Positions 1 through 10,480 of a DNA stretch of 64,000 bases are shown piece by piece. The stretch is from Symsagittifera roscoffensis (taxonomy: Eukaryota > Xenacoelomorpha > Acoela > Convolutidae). The DNA lies in NCBI RefSeq assembly GCF_963678635.1, contig NC_087065.1, forward strand, positions 67,055,374 to 67,119,373. Reading direction: 5' to 3'. The notes beneath the pieces were generated by a model that was not told the origin of the DNA, made no database searches, and saw only the letters and a list, made by a program, of their open reading frames with translations. Position numbers and translations under genes: made by a program. Each line of letters opens with the position of its first letter. Position 1 is the first letter of the stretch.

Positions 1-167
1 GGTATCTACTAAAGATTCTCCACCACTAGGTACAGTAACTTAGCACTAGAATTTTCCTATTTTGCTGCATTCTGATGAGTCGAAAACGCGATTAATTTTA
101 TCGAATTAACAAAACCCTTTTTCTTTAAGGGGGAGGGGGTTTATTAAGTAGATCTAATTGTTTCTTC

Positions 168-386
168 GGCTCTTTTCTACTTTCCATCCCAGCTTTCCAA
201 ATATCGTTTTTATGTTTGTTTTACGTGTATTACGGCTAAATGCGTAGTGCTCCGATGTATAAAGTATGAAGAAGAAATCTGTTCACAATTGTGAATTCGT
301 TCAACACGCCAAATTTCATTTCATTATATTAATGTTAAATAAGCTTTTCGAAGTTCAATTTGAAATGGGGGAACAAGAAAAGAGCC
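168..386. mobile_element. MITE, family 2 (219 bp), complete
   Basis: The element starts GGCTCTTTTC and ends GAAAAGAGCC, so it has terminal inverted repeats. It is flanked by a perfect 8-bp duplication, GTTTCTTC, at 160-167 and 387-394. A second copy of exactly the same length lies at 23194-23412. It encodes nothing obvious, as expected for a non-autonomous DNA transposon. The 8-bp duplication fits hAT-like, Merlin-like or P-like transposases. Confidence 0.85.
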
Positions 387-698
387 GTTTCTTCTACCGT
401 TTCTCCCCCAACAGAAATGAACATCCTTCTTGCATATGAAACAACTTTTTTATTAGACAAACATGCACATGAAAATTTATTTGACAATGGATCACATGAG
501 AGAAATTCTTTGAGTTTTATAAAATTGCAGTTTTATGGGGGCAGTAGAAGCGCTGAAAACTCTTCTGTTCTCGGTTGAGTTCATACTCTTCATACTCTAC
601 AAATTTTTTAATTTTACTCTGTTTTTGCTGACATACTCTGCAAATTTTTTAATTTAGTTTTTGCATAGTAATAATACTAACTAGTCAGGACACATTTG

Positions 699-862
699 GG
701 CTCTTTTTCCTTCCCCCCCCCCCCCCACCTCACTCAAACATGAATTTTATGGTCTAAACGAGCGGTTTTACAAGGTTAATTATGAAGACCAAATATGCTT
801 GTAATCAGTCTGCATGTCAATTTTCACGACAATCGGACAAACTGAACAGTAACTTCAAATAT
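699..862. mobile_element. MITE, family 1, truncated copy
   Basis: Begins with GGCTCTTTTTCC and a long C tract. It matches the complete copy at 910-1112 up to about 862, then loses the right half and the right terminal inverted repeat. Confidence 0.7.
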
Positions 863-909
863 ATCAAGACTTCTCGTATCAAGGCGAAGCTCTGAATGTT
901 CCGACTGCC

Positions 910-1112
910 GGCTCTTTTTCCTTCCCCCCCCCCCCCACCTCACTCAAACATGAACTTTATGGTCTACCGAGTGGTTTTACAAGGTTAGTTATGAAAATCA
1001 AATATGTTTGTCACGGCCTAATTAGTCTGCATGTCAATTTTCATGACAATCGGACAAAGTGGACACTAACTTCAAATATTAAAATTTGCAGGAGGGGGGA
1101 GGAAAAAGAGCC
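910..1112. mobile_element. MITE, family 1 (203 bp), complete
   Basis: Terminal inverted repeats GGCTCTTTTTCC and GGAAAAAGAGCC, each bordered inside by a C or G homopolymer. A perfect 8-bp target duplication, CGACTGCC, sits at 902-909 and 1113-1120. Internal sequence is shared with copies at 21787, 24937 and 45552. Confidence 0.85.
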
Positions 1113-1866
1113 CGACTGCCTTTTAAGGTTTCTGGAGCAGTAATAACATTCAAAAATTAAATGAAATAAAACAAAATGAAAATGTTTTTTTTTCTAAAAT
1201 TTGAAATTTTTTTATAAAAATCATCGCCCCACACGCCATTTAAAGTACAAAAGGATTGATTTTGCTCCTTGTAACAAATCAACTATGGCAAATAAGTTTC
1301 TTTCAACCAATTTGGAACTATTTCTAGGACGGAATAACTCTCAGCTTACGCGTTAATAGCGCAAAATACATCGCGCGTTAATTGTCCCAAATTGGCTAAA
1401 ATGGCAATCATTAAACCGCCGTAACTTTACGAAAAATGATCACAGGTGAAATATCTTTTCAAATTTGAGCTCCGGACAACAATACTTTTAAACTGATACA
1501 AAAAAATTCCGTCAAAAATGGCTAGTTAAAAAGTCGAAATTTGTCTGAAGAAAAAAAACCCAACCCGAGCACAAATATTCCGTTACTTTCGTATCGAAAG
1601 TCGGAATAAAAATTTGCAGGTGGGGGGGGGGGGGAGGGGAGAAAAAGAACCCATATATTCTGTTTCAATGAACAATCACGCAACACACTAAAAAAAGGAA
1701 AACCAAATATGGGGGAATAGATGATTTGGCTGAGCTATGGACTGATTCGTTTGATTACACGTTTCATATGATCAAAACTCCTAATTTTGAAACATACTTG
1801 TAAGTTTGTGTAATGACATTAGTTTTATAACCAATGTCTTAAAGTAGCTTTAAAAACTTGTGGAAC

Positions 1867-1870
1867 ATGT
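1867..1870. repeat. Target site duplication of element A (left)
   Basis: ATGT, repeated at 20827-20830 directly outside the other LTR. Confidence 0.85.
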
Positions 1871-2279
1871 TGAGTTTAGATATGGGGGTCTAACTCATAG
1901 AGTAATTTCGGATAGGGTACACCGTCTGCTCGTCACGCTATCTTATTTTCGGCCGGATAGATTCGTGCAACTTCTTAATCTAATACCGATCCTAATCTTA
2001 CTCTTATAACTAATAGTCTCAGAGTGTTTAACTAGTCTCTGCTAGGCTCAATAGATCTAGAGTATACTCGTATTGTTGCGGCAGCTGAAGTACTCGTGAG
2101 AGGCAACTATTTTCTAAGTTAAATTCAAATCTCTCTGGTGCTGAAATTACAAGTAATTTCAGCACTTACAAATAAGTGGGTAGTTAGTTAGATGGATTGT
2201 GATTGGTTAATATTAAATACTTTACAGTGGTTAAATGTCTAAAATATAAATAATAAAATGTAGTTTAGATCAAGTTCCA
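1871..2279 (-). repeat. Element A 3' LTR
   Basis: 409 bp, same length as the 5' LTR at 20418-20826. In element orientation it starts TGGAAC and ends in CA. It contains a perfect palindrome at 2138-2165 (13-bp arms, 2-nt centre). No long polypurine tract precedes it; only GGATGGG abuts the boundary. Confidence 0.92.
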
Positions 2280-3957
2280 CCCATCCGGGGTTTAAAGAGT
2301 TTTTGAGTTCTATCTCTTTTCTTCTGCAATTGAAGGATGGATGATGAACGTTGGTATGTGGCGAACATCATTTTCGTTTTCCTGTTCCCTGGAGAAGAGA
2401 GGTCCTTGACTAGAACCGTCGACCTGATTTCTCTTTAAGAGAAAAGTTCCAGAACGCTGGAATTAGGGATAGGAAGTTATCTTCTTGTCGTTTGTCAACG
2501 AATGTGATCCTTAATGAAATCGTTTAGATTTCAGAATCCAAAATGCTTTGCTATGTCAGTTTTGCTTGCGTTTGTGGAAAGTTGTTTGTGATCAACCTCG
2601 TCTAGGAATGGCGTGAAGCTCGTGTTTGGAAGGGATGCCTTGTTACTCGGATCTGTACGTATACTTGAACATCGAGGTGGTCATTGGTCTGGTTCAATGA
2701 AGTCCTTTGCTGCGAAGTCAAGTCGTACTCTAAATCCTTTGAGTTGAGATTGTGTGCGGCATGTCGGTTGTAGTTGGTAGCCATTCTTTGTTCAGGTTGT
2801 GATGGGATCATCTAGTCTTTGGATGTTCGTCTTTGCTGTTGTGTGTGATCTATATACTGCATATTATGATTTACATTTTATAGATTTTAGTTAATTGTTT
2901 TTTAGTTATGATCTTGGTTAATTGTTTTCACAAAAGCCTTTTTATTTTAGTTCAGTTATTTTGAAGAGTTACTCACCCGTGAGTACCACTTAATAAAAAC
3001 AAAGTGTGGTCACAAAGCATGGCTGTAGCGCGGTGGGTTAGGCCGGCTATAGAGCATGCTCAGGACGTCCTCTCTGGTGGGTTAGGCCAGGAGTGGGAGT
3101 GTGATATCGTGCGGTTTCGTTGAGGGGTCCTGTTTTGTGTTAACATTATATGGTAGTTTTTTCTGGGCTTTCTTATGTTGCTTATGGCTGTGTCCTTTTT
3201 TCAAAAATCAAATTGTTTTTGGTTTGGGTTTGTCTTTCGACTTTTTTACGTTTTATTATTTCTTTCGTTGACTTTATAATAGTCTTCAAAAGAATAAATT
3301 ATCCAGTTTTAAGCTGGGTTAATCCGGTTTGGGTACCGTTGGTGTTCTTTTCTTACTCATGCTGTTATTTTATGATTTGTGGTGTTTAGTCATTTGTATT
3401 GGTTAGTTTAGTATAGTGTATAAATCCATTCCAACCGGGTTAAAGAAAAGTTGGCAAATTTTTATCGTTAGTGAGAATTATTGTTATTGAAATCTTGGAA
3501 CATAAAATCATTATTTTAAACAACACTTCGTGGGCAAGCTGTGCGAGTATGGATAGAAGTCTTGTGCGAAGGAATGAAAAGGTTAGTACTACTTTATCAA
3601 CTTACAAATTTACTGCTTGAATCTGAATTCTTACTACATTTTGGGGAAATTTGAAATTATAAATTTTCATTGTATGTAATTTTACTGCTTTTGGGGGGAA
3701 GAACTTATAAATTAATTTATTACATTTGTACGAATTTTATGACATTATATAGTGCAAAAGTTTTAGTATATTGAAATTGTTTTAGCAAATAACTTTTAAA
3801 TGATTTGTAGTTTTTAATTAATGAATTCATATTTTTGTTTATCTTTTTTCGTTTTGTAGATGATGGTGGTGAGAAGACTAGAAAAATGAAGTGTAACATT
3901 ATAAAGAATGGTTAGTTAAATATAAATTTTTTAGTGAATGTAATTGAAATATATTTA
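2280..3957 (-). other. Element A 3' noncoding region
   Basis: About 1.7 kb between the end of the 3' ORF and the 3' LTR. It aligns with 26769-28367 of element B. It holds a 76-nt block identical in both copies (3025-3100) and short palindromes. No sense ORF was found. A plus-strand hydrophobic reading frame at 3150-3389 is not conserved as protein. Confidence 0.7.
3025..3100 (-). promoter_or_regulatory. GC-rich structured island in element A 3' region
   Basis: This 76-nt stretch is identical to 27457-27532 of element B, while its flanks differ at many places. It is far richer in G/C than its surroundings. It holds two copies of GGTGGGTTAGGCC and the palindromes GAGCATGCTC and GGACGTCC. The position near the RNA 3' end suggests an RNA element for export, stability or 3' processing; that role is inference. 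Confidence 0.5.
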
Positions 3958-3959
3958 CC

Positions 3960-5770
3960 TTAATTTTCGGGAAAGAAGCCATGTGGGAAGAGGTCTTGGA
4001 TTAGGTCAGATGATGTTAAAAATTTAGCTAATCTGCGAATGATGTTTTTAGTTTCTAGCAGTGGCCAAAGCAATTGAAGTGCTTTGATGATGTTTAGTTC
4101 TTCGGTGCCTACTGCGAATTCATGATGTGTGTTCTGGATTAGGTTGTAAAGTTTATGATTATATTCAGTGTTATGGATGAATTCTAGAATGGGAATTTCA
4201 ATGGGTTGTAGGAATTCATGCATGATGAGGAAGGGTCTGGATTCTTCGTCCTGGAAAGTCTTTGTGATGGGGCAAAATATATACATTTGGTGGACAGGGT
4301 CGTAGTTACGGAGGATGCCGTGGAGTTTAGTATTCTTGATACAATAAGTGAAATTAAGAAAAAATGGTGATGTGTAATTTGAGTTGATAAATTGAAAACG
4401 ATGGTGGGGTTGTCGTGAGGGTGTATGTAAGTCAAATTGATTTTGTATAAAGCGATAATATGTTTAATTATGTGTCTGTTTAGTGCGTAACATAATATCG
4501 TGGGAGCAGTGCAGATCTCGTTCTTGTGGTGTAAGAAAAAGGAAGGTTAGTGTAAATAAATTAAATTTATATTGGAAACTTTGGTAGACTTGTGTGTCAA
4601 TAAGGGCTACGGAAATGATGTGATCGTGTTTTTTATCAAAAATGTTAAGTGTAAATAAATATCGTGTTGTGATGAAAAATTTCTCTGTTAGTTGTGGGTT
4701 AGCAAAGCGGTCGTCGTCTAAAAATTGATCTTGGTTAGGGCGTATGATGTTGTGATCATAATATTCGATAGTGAATTCTTCAGCGCGGGGTGCGGTGAAT
4801 GTTTTTAGTAGTTTTTTAAATCCAACGTATGTGAATTGACGTGGTGTGAGTGCTGTTGTTAGTCTGTATAACATATTTCTGCATTGTTCATTATCCGTTA
4901 TGGTGTTATAAAGTGGTAGGTAAAGAGGGTTAGTGTAGTGATAGTATGATGTCCAATGTAGTGTTGGCAATAAGACGTGTTCGTCAACAAAATTTCTGGT
5001 GTCGTCATTAGTAGTAGGGGTATTCAAGGTGTATTGAGGAAATGATGGTAAGTTAGTTTGGAGAAAGGTTTTAGTGTTTTTATGTTGTGGATAATCAATA
5101 TATTCTTAGCTGTGCCTGATTTGGTTGTGAATGGGTGATTTGGAAGTTTTCGTTTAAAAGTGCGATAAGCTCGGTTAGTGCTAGTGGATGTGTCTGTTGA
5201 AGTGGAGGATTGGTTTAATGATGGATTATAATCTGATAGCGGTGTAGGTGTGGGTGGGCCGGAAGATGTTGTTATTGATGATAGGTGATGTATGGTAAGA
5301 GTATGGGGATGGATAATTTGCTGTTGAAGGGTAATATAATTATCTAATTCTGGGGAAACTTGTGGAATATTTGGGGAATTGTTGGTTGATCTTTCTGAAA
5401 GGGATGGGGTATATGTTGGGGTGACTTGAGATGCATGAGAGGGAGTGGAAAGGGATGATACTGGTTGACTGGCATTGATGGGTTGAAAAGGGGGTTGTGA
5501 AAAATGTGAAGGGTTGGTTTGGGAATTGGTGGAAGGAGAGGGTTCAGAGTTGGCAAATTTGTCGGGAGTTTCGAGGTCTGAGTTATTAAATTGTGAAATA
5601 GTATGAAAAACTGAAATATCTGAGTTAGTGTCTGAACTCGTGCTAGATGGTATGTTAATAACTGCAAAATCAGGTGGGGGGAAAGCGAAAAGTGGTATAA
5701 TTGGGACTGGATTTTGGAAATTTGCTGAGTGGGAATTTGAGCGGTGGAGGGTTCCAACTTGTCGGCTCAT
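3960..5770 (-). pseudogene. Element A 3' ORF (unknown function), frameshifted
   Basis: Last gene of element A, about 600 codons if intact. It starts with ATG at 5770, overlapping the stop of the envelope ORF by ATGA. The first ~200 residues are rich in Ser, Thr, Pro and Asn. A more globular C-terminal part follows, with conserved stretches such as FTIEYYDHNIIR, FLDDDRFANPQLTE and CSHDIMLRTKQTH. The frame is interrupted near 5025, 4460 and 4280, so this copy is broken; the C-terminal piece ends at 3960 with FFPEN. The copy in element B matches closely, and changes in the compared CSHDIML block are synonymous. I recognise no family. It could be an accessory or structural protein. Confidence 0.7.
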
Positions 5771-8316
5771 CGTGGGCTAAAAAAACGATTATTTTGGGAT
5801 TGAAAAGTGGTGGTGTGGGGTTTTTCTATAATTTGTTCATATGTATTATCTTTTTCAGAGTGATTTGTTGTTATATGCTGAATAGGGCTGTGTACTGAAT
5901 TTGGTCGAAAATTTGGGTTATTTGTGATCGCTAAATTTCGAAAATTTCTGGGAACTAAAGATAAGGGATGATTATATGGTAGGGCTGGTACTTGTGGTGC
6001 TGTAGGTACCGTGTCTACATTATTGTGTTCTTCGTCGTATGTATTTGGTCTTGTGGCTAATTTTGTTATTTTTTTATTATTGATGATGAAAATATTCCAA
6101 AAAACTCTGCAAATATTATACGTGCTACACTTGCTTGGCGGCTTACTTGTTTGTGTATAGCGCATGTATTATAGATTCCTTTTCGTAGTGAGAAAAGAAA
6201 TCCAATAAAGTTAAACATAGCGTATAAGATAGTCAATTTTTCTAAGATGTAGTAGGGCCATCCTAGAAAAGCGAGTATTTCGTTTTTCAAGGTTACAAAA
6301 CTAAAAATGTTGATAGATGAAATATCCTGTGGTCTGTCTTTTTCGCCGTTTAAATATATATAATCTTTAATGTCTTTAAAATATCAGCTGTAATCTTGTG
6401 TGTATATGTCTGCAAATCCTGCGGTTTCTGCAAATTTTCTTAAATTTTGATCAATTGATTGTCGTTGTATGGTATCCATTTGTGTAAGTAATTCTTGGAA
6501 TTGTTGTGTTCTAATATGGTGTTGTATATCAGATTTAGAATAAATTCCAATTGATTGTAAGTCTATGTTTGGATTTCGCCCAATGGCTCTAATGCTTTCT
6601 GGTGAAAATTTTTTTAGTGATTGCATTAATGTAGGGTATGGTGTTAATAGGTAGTATTTATCTTCGTCAGGGTTTAGTTGTACTACCTTGTGGCTATTTT
6701 CTGATCCACATGGGACTGCGGTATCCCAAAAATATGTTCTTCTTGAGAGTGTATCAACAAAATGTACTTTGTTTTTGTAGAATATGGGTATTCTTTTGTA
6801 ACAACGTTTATCTTCAAAAACGTATAAGGGTGATACTTTTTTGGTGCAAGTATAAAACCAAAAAATGTTTCCTTAGTAATCAAGAAAATTTGATCTATTT
6901 CTTGATAAGAAATATCCTGCGTAGGGTATTTTTAATACTGCTAATGCGAGTGATTGTAAGATTTGTGTTCTTTCTAATTCGCATAGTTGATGTAGTCTTT
7001 CTAATTCAGAAAGTGACATTTCTTGAAAAATTCTACTAATTGGGTAGTCTAATTTCATGTCTAAATGAATATCATAATGTATGTTTCCAAAGTATGTTGT
7101 ATTCATAAGTTAATTTTCCACCGGGTTGATTATATTATTTACGAAAATTAACAGGGGTATAGGGTTTTCCGTCGTTTTTATAAATGGCTGTTGCGTGTGG
7201 ATTAACTTTGATTTTTCCAGTGGTCATGCCGAAACCTTGATAGTATTCGACAAGTATTTCGGAGTATTGAGTTTTGTAGAGTGGGTTTGCATACTTACAT
7301 GCAAATTCTGTTTCGTGGTAGATTTGAAAACGTGTTAGTTTGTTTTCTATATTGTGTAGATTTCTGAAATCGTTACTTAGTTTGTGAGATGGGTTCACTT
7401 GTTCGTATGGTATTGATTCGATGAAATATTTTTCATGAAATTTTATCATTCGAGCCTGTATTTTTGCTACTTGAAATGTTGTGCATGTATCCTCGGGAAA
7501 CCAAACAATTGTTGCTTGGGTCCTTGTTATAGGGTCACAATATCCTTGATCAATTTTACAAGGTAATCGGATTCCTTGATAGATCATTGTGTTATCTGCT
7601 AAATCTCGTGTGATTTGAATTTATTCAAGTTGTATTTTCCAATCAAAAAACATTATTTCTTGATATCCTCTATTTTTTGTATCTGCTTTACCATTTGAGG
7701 GGTTATTTATTCCAATGTGTGGTATCCAATGTTTATCTTTGGTATCATAAGTTAAGCGTCCGTGTGCGCCATTGTATGGGTATTTTTCGTCTAATTGTAT
7801 ATGTCCTTGATAGCGTTCAAGTTCTGCTTGATGTACTGAATCGCTGAAGACTTGGAAATTTACTGTTTTTCTTTCTGCGTGTTTGTTTCTTGTGAGTTTT
7901 AACCTGTGTAGCTCGGTTTTACAATTATCGGGGTTGAGATGTAAAAGTCTTTCTACATTGCTTTGGTAAAATGATTCGTGATCAAGTCTATTTTTATTTC
8001 CGCTAGAAACTTGTGAGCAACGTACTTTCTTTTTGGAAAATGTGGCTGTAAGTTTATATCCTATTACTGTAGTTGCTCGGGCTTTTGAATATAGTGTTGC
8101 TATTACGTTTGTGGTTTCTATAGCTTGTGGTTCTGATTCGCATTGTGTTACTTGATTTATTGCATATTTTTTTAGTGTTTTTTGTTCATTTTCTTCACAA
8201 TCATAGTGTGTTACTAGTAAGTCTTGAGGTCGTGTGCGAGGAGATGGATTTGTATTCTGTTCGGAAAATATAAGGAAAAACATGTGTTGAAAAATCAATA
8301 TCTTTAAAAGATACAT
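5767..8316 (-). pseudogene. env: Element A envelope-like glycoprotein, broken
   Basis: About 800 codons originally. The start at 8316 gives a signal peptide (MYLLKILIFQHMFFLIFS), then a Cys-containing ectodomain with YDC early, later NRSNFLDY, CYKRIPIFY, FVDTHSRRT and WDTAVPCG, a C-terminal hydrophobic anchor near 6180-6250, and a cytoplasmic tail ending FFSPR at 5767. The pattern resembles the class III-type glycoproteins of chuviruses (Jingchuvirales), which are known captured in retroelements of invertebrates. Such proteins sit in the virion membrane and mediate entry. Frame breaks lie near 7620, 7130, 6880-6900 and 6300-6380, so this copy is not functional. The start overlaps the upstream ORF by 13 nt and the stop overlaps the 3' ORF by ATGA. 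Confidence 0.7.
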
Positions 8317-9449
8317 GTGTATGATAAACCAGAGTATGGGTTATAAAAGGTTTTATATCCAATTGTGGTTTTTGTATATCTATCGTATTTATATATTACT
8401 TCTGTTGTGATAAATGGTGGTGGTAGTGCTTGAGCTGTAATATTTGAGGGGCTTAGTGGATAAGGATGTTGTACGATTTTATTAAGTTTAACTGTAATTT
8501 CAAACTTTAGTTGAAGGCTGTTTTGATTTAATATTTGAACGTTATATTCTCGGATATCTTCGTGGATATCTTGTCTGTATTGTAGTCTGTTAAGTGCCCA
8601 ACTGTGTAATCGGTGGCTTTCGTTATGTTGTCCTAACAATGGAGGAGGTGCTACAAATGTATTCCAGTCTAATGTTAGGGGTATATTTGTAGATTGTTCG
8701 CTGTATCGAGTGTCAATGTCGTGTGAAATATTCAAAGGAAAAAAGGATGGTGAAATTTGACTTATGGATGGTGTCGATGGAAATGGAAGTGATAATGTTT
8801 CTGGTAAACGATGATAATGTTGTATCTGATGAAGTATCTATTGGGTCGTTTACTAAGTTTGGTTCTCCTTGTGAGTAGGATTGTGTTGTCCAATAGGGTA
8901 AACGTTCGTTCGGGTTAGGTGGGTTAAAAGGATTTTCACGTATTTGTGCTGACGTTGGTGTTGATCCTAGATGTTCTGATTGAATATTAGGAGTTAGCGT
9001 TGGTGTATCTGATAGTGTTATACTAGAATTTTCTGAAGTTGATGGAGTTGGAGATTGAAGTATGCTAAAGGTGATTCTAGGAGTTTGAAAATTTCTATTT
9101 CTTCTTGAATGTATTATTTGTCTATTTACTTCGATTGTATTCTGATTTTGACTAATGTGTCGGATTCGATTCAGGTCTTGTTGTAGTGTAGGGTATAAGT
9201 TATATGTTGGTTCACTTAGTGATGCTTGTCTTTGAACTGGTTCTAGGGGTTCAGATAAGCGTGCGTGTCGTTCAAAAGTGTATGGGTTATCTTGAAATGA
9301 AATTCGTGTGGATGTTTGGGGATTTTGGGTAGTTGTAGGTACTGTTGGGTTTTCTTGGGGAGATGTCGGTGAAGACGGGTTTTGTGGTGGTTGGTTAGCA
9401 ATTTTGGAAATGTGTTTTGGAAAAATTAAGGATTTTAGTGAGAGGGTTT
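8304..9449 (-). pseudogene. Element A Pro/Ser/Thr-rich ORF with C-terminal conserved domain
   Basis: The frame is open from about 9449 and reads as a Pro/Gln/Ser/Thr-rich, basic stretch of roughly 210 residues. Near 8815 a 2-nt difference from element B shifts the frame. The final part (8735-8304) is open and ends YTCIF. The C-terminal domain carries LDWNTF, APPPL, RLHSWALNRL and a Gln/Leu-rich helix-like segment, all shared with element B. There is no signal peptide. It lies between a small membrane ORF and the envelope ORF, and its stop overlaps the envelope start by 13 nt. Function unknown; a tegument- or matrix-like role is a guess. No clear AUG start is seen. Confidence 0.6.
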
Positions 9450-9863
9450 ATGTTTGTTATAATATTCTTCAATGAATAAAATTAAAAGAGTTGTAGCTAG
9501 AGCGAATGTGACTATTGCTTTTTTTACACATTTGCATATTGTCATGATCAGAGATGATAAAAATGTGAGAAAAAATATGGTGAGTAGAAAAAAATCTAAT
9601 CTACTAAAAAATGTTCGTATCATTTTAAGAGGTTGTAAATTTTCGTACCTGTAGATGTGGTCAATGAGTAGGGAAAGATGGGAAAATAGTGCAAATAGGT
9701 TGTAAAAAATTAAAGCTAGGTTACAAAAAATTATTAAGATTTTTATGAAAAGTTCAAAAACGTCAATGAAAAATTTTATCAAAAGTTTAGAAATTAGAAA
9801 AAGTTTTATGAGAAAGTTTAAGATTAAATTTTTTATAATGGTGACTGAAGAGAAGAGAAGCAT
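9435..9863 (-). CDS. Element A small multipass membrane protein
   Basis: An intact 142-codon ORF, extremely rich in Leu, Ile and Phe. Hydrophobic segments cover residues ~5-60, ~90-110 and ~115-132, separated by a charged stretch, with a basic Cys pair (CKCVKK) before the last segment and the tail EEYYNKHK. Element B has the same protein at 33838-34268, broken by a frameshift; the C-terminal 30 codons differ mainly at third positions (for example both TAT to TAC in EEYYN). That argues for selection on the protein. It is the first gene after pol. It could be a viroporin-like or membrane-remodelling protein, but no family is recognised. Confidence 0.65.
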   Translation of the reverse strand: MLLFSSVTIIKNLILNFLIKLFLISKLLIKFFIDVFELFIKILIIFCNLALIFYNLFALFSHLSLLIDHIYRYENLQPLKMIRTFFSRLDFFLLTIFFLTFLSSLIMTICKCVKKAIVTFALATTLLILFIEEYYNKHKPSH

Positions 9864-10480
9864 TCAAGAAAATGAATCGTTTGTCGAATATTTTTTGATT
9901 TTCTGGGGCTAAATTCAATTGTGGTCTGATTATTTATTGATTTTTTGACAAGTGGGTTGAGTTTCTTGAAAAATTGTTGGGGGCTTATTTTATGGTGCTC
10001 GGGAGGTCTTCTTTACTTTATTTTTATTTGGTGGTTAAACTGGGATATTTTGATAGAATTGTACTTTAGGCCAAATGATCATGGTTCATTTTTACTTTAG
10101 GCTAATTTGCCATTTTTGGTTGGGGGGTTTTTGAGGGCAAGTTTGGGAAAATATTGTTGATCTTTGGGTTATTAGATAAGGGAGGGTTGGAACATTATTT
10201 TGGTGTTTATTTTAGGTGTCACGATTTAGCTAGGTGCTTATTTTTGACCTGGAGGTTCTAAAGTTATAGTTATAAATATGCCTGGAAATTAATGTCTGTC
10301 GGCTAAAAGGTTGGTGTTAGAGATATGGAAGGCGGTTGAGTTTGAATGAATCTCATTGGTTGAATTTGAACTAAAATTATTGCTTTTATTGCAGCATGTT
10401 ATTTTGAAAACATGGAAGTTCAAATTATTTGAGATGTATTTGAAATATGAATTTTGTGAAGAGGAAAGAAAGGTTTCATT
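9864..10480 (-). other. Element A spacer between pol and membrane ORF
   Basis: About 600 nt without a convincing ORF. Blocks with G runs near 10120-10180 (TTGGTTGGGGGGTTTTTGAG on the plus strand) recur in element B at 34515-34540. A splice acceptor or promoter for the downstream genes could lie here, but I cannot define it. Confidence 0.4.

Larger units (their letters stand above)
1..1866. other. Intergenic flank with MITE copies, no gene seen
   Basis: AT-rich noncoding DNA left of element A. It holds one complete MITE of family 2, a truncated and a complete MITE of family 1, and a degenerate C/G-rich remnant near 1618-1655. About 1330-1605 is shared in part with 58880-59185, which points to another dispersed repeat. 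No convincing exon or RNA gene was found. Confidence 0.6.

Noticed and set aside
3000-3140. tRNA gene or tRNA-derived SINE in the GC-rich island
   Set aside because: An A-box-like word is present, but no B box at proper spacing and no cloverleaf could be drawn; kept only as an alternative in the finding.
3150-3389. Hydrophobic plus-strand ORF antisense to element A, also present in B at 27585-27821
   Set aside because: Most differences between the two copies change the amino acid, so there is no sign of selection on the protein; the sequence similarity follows from the shared element.
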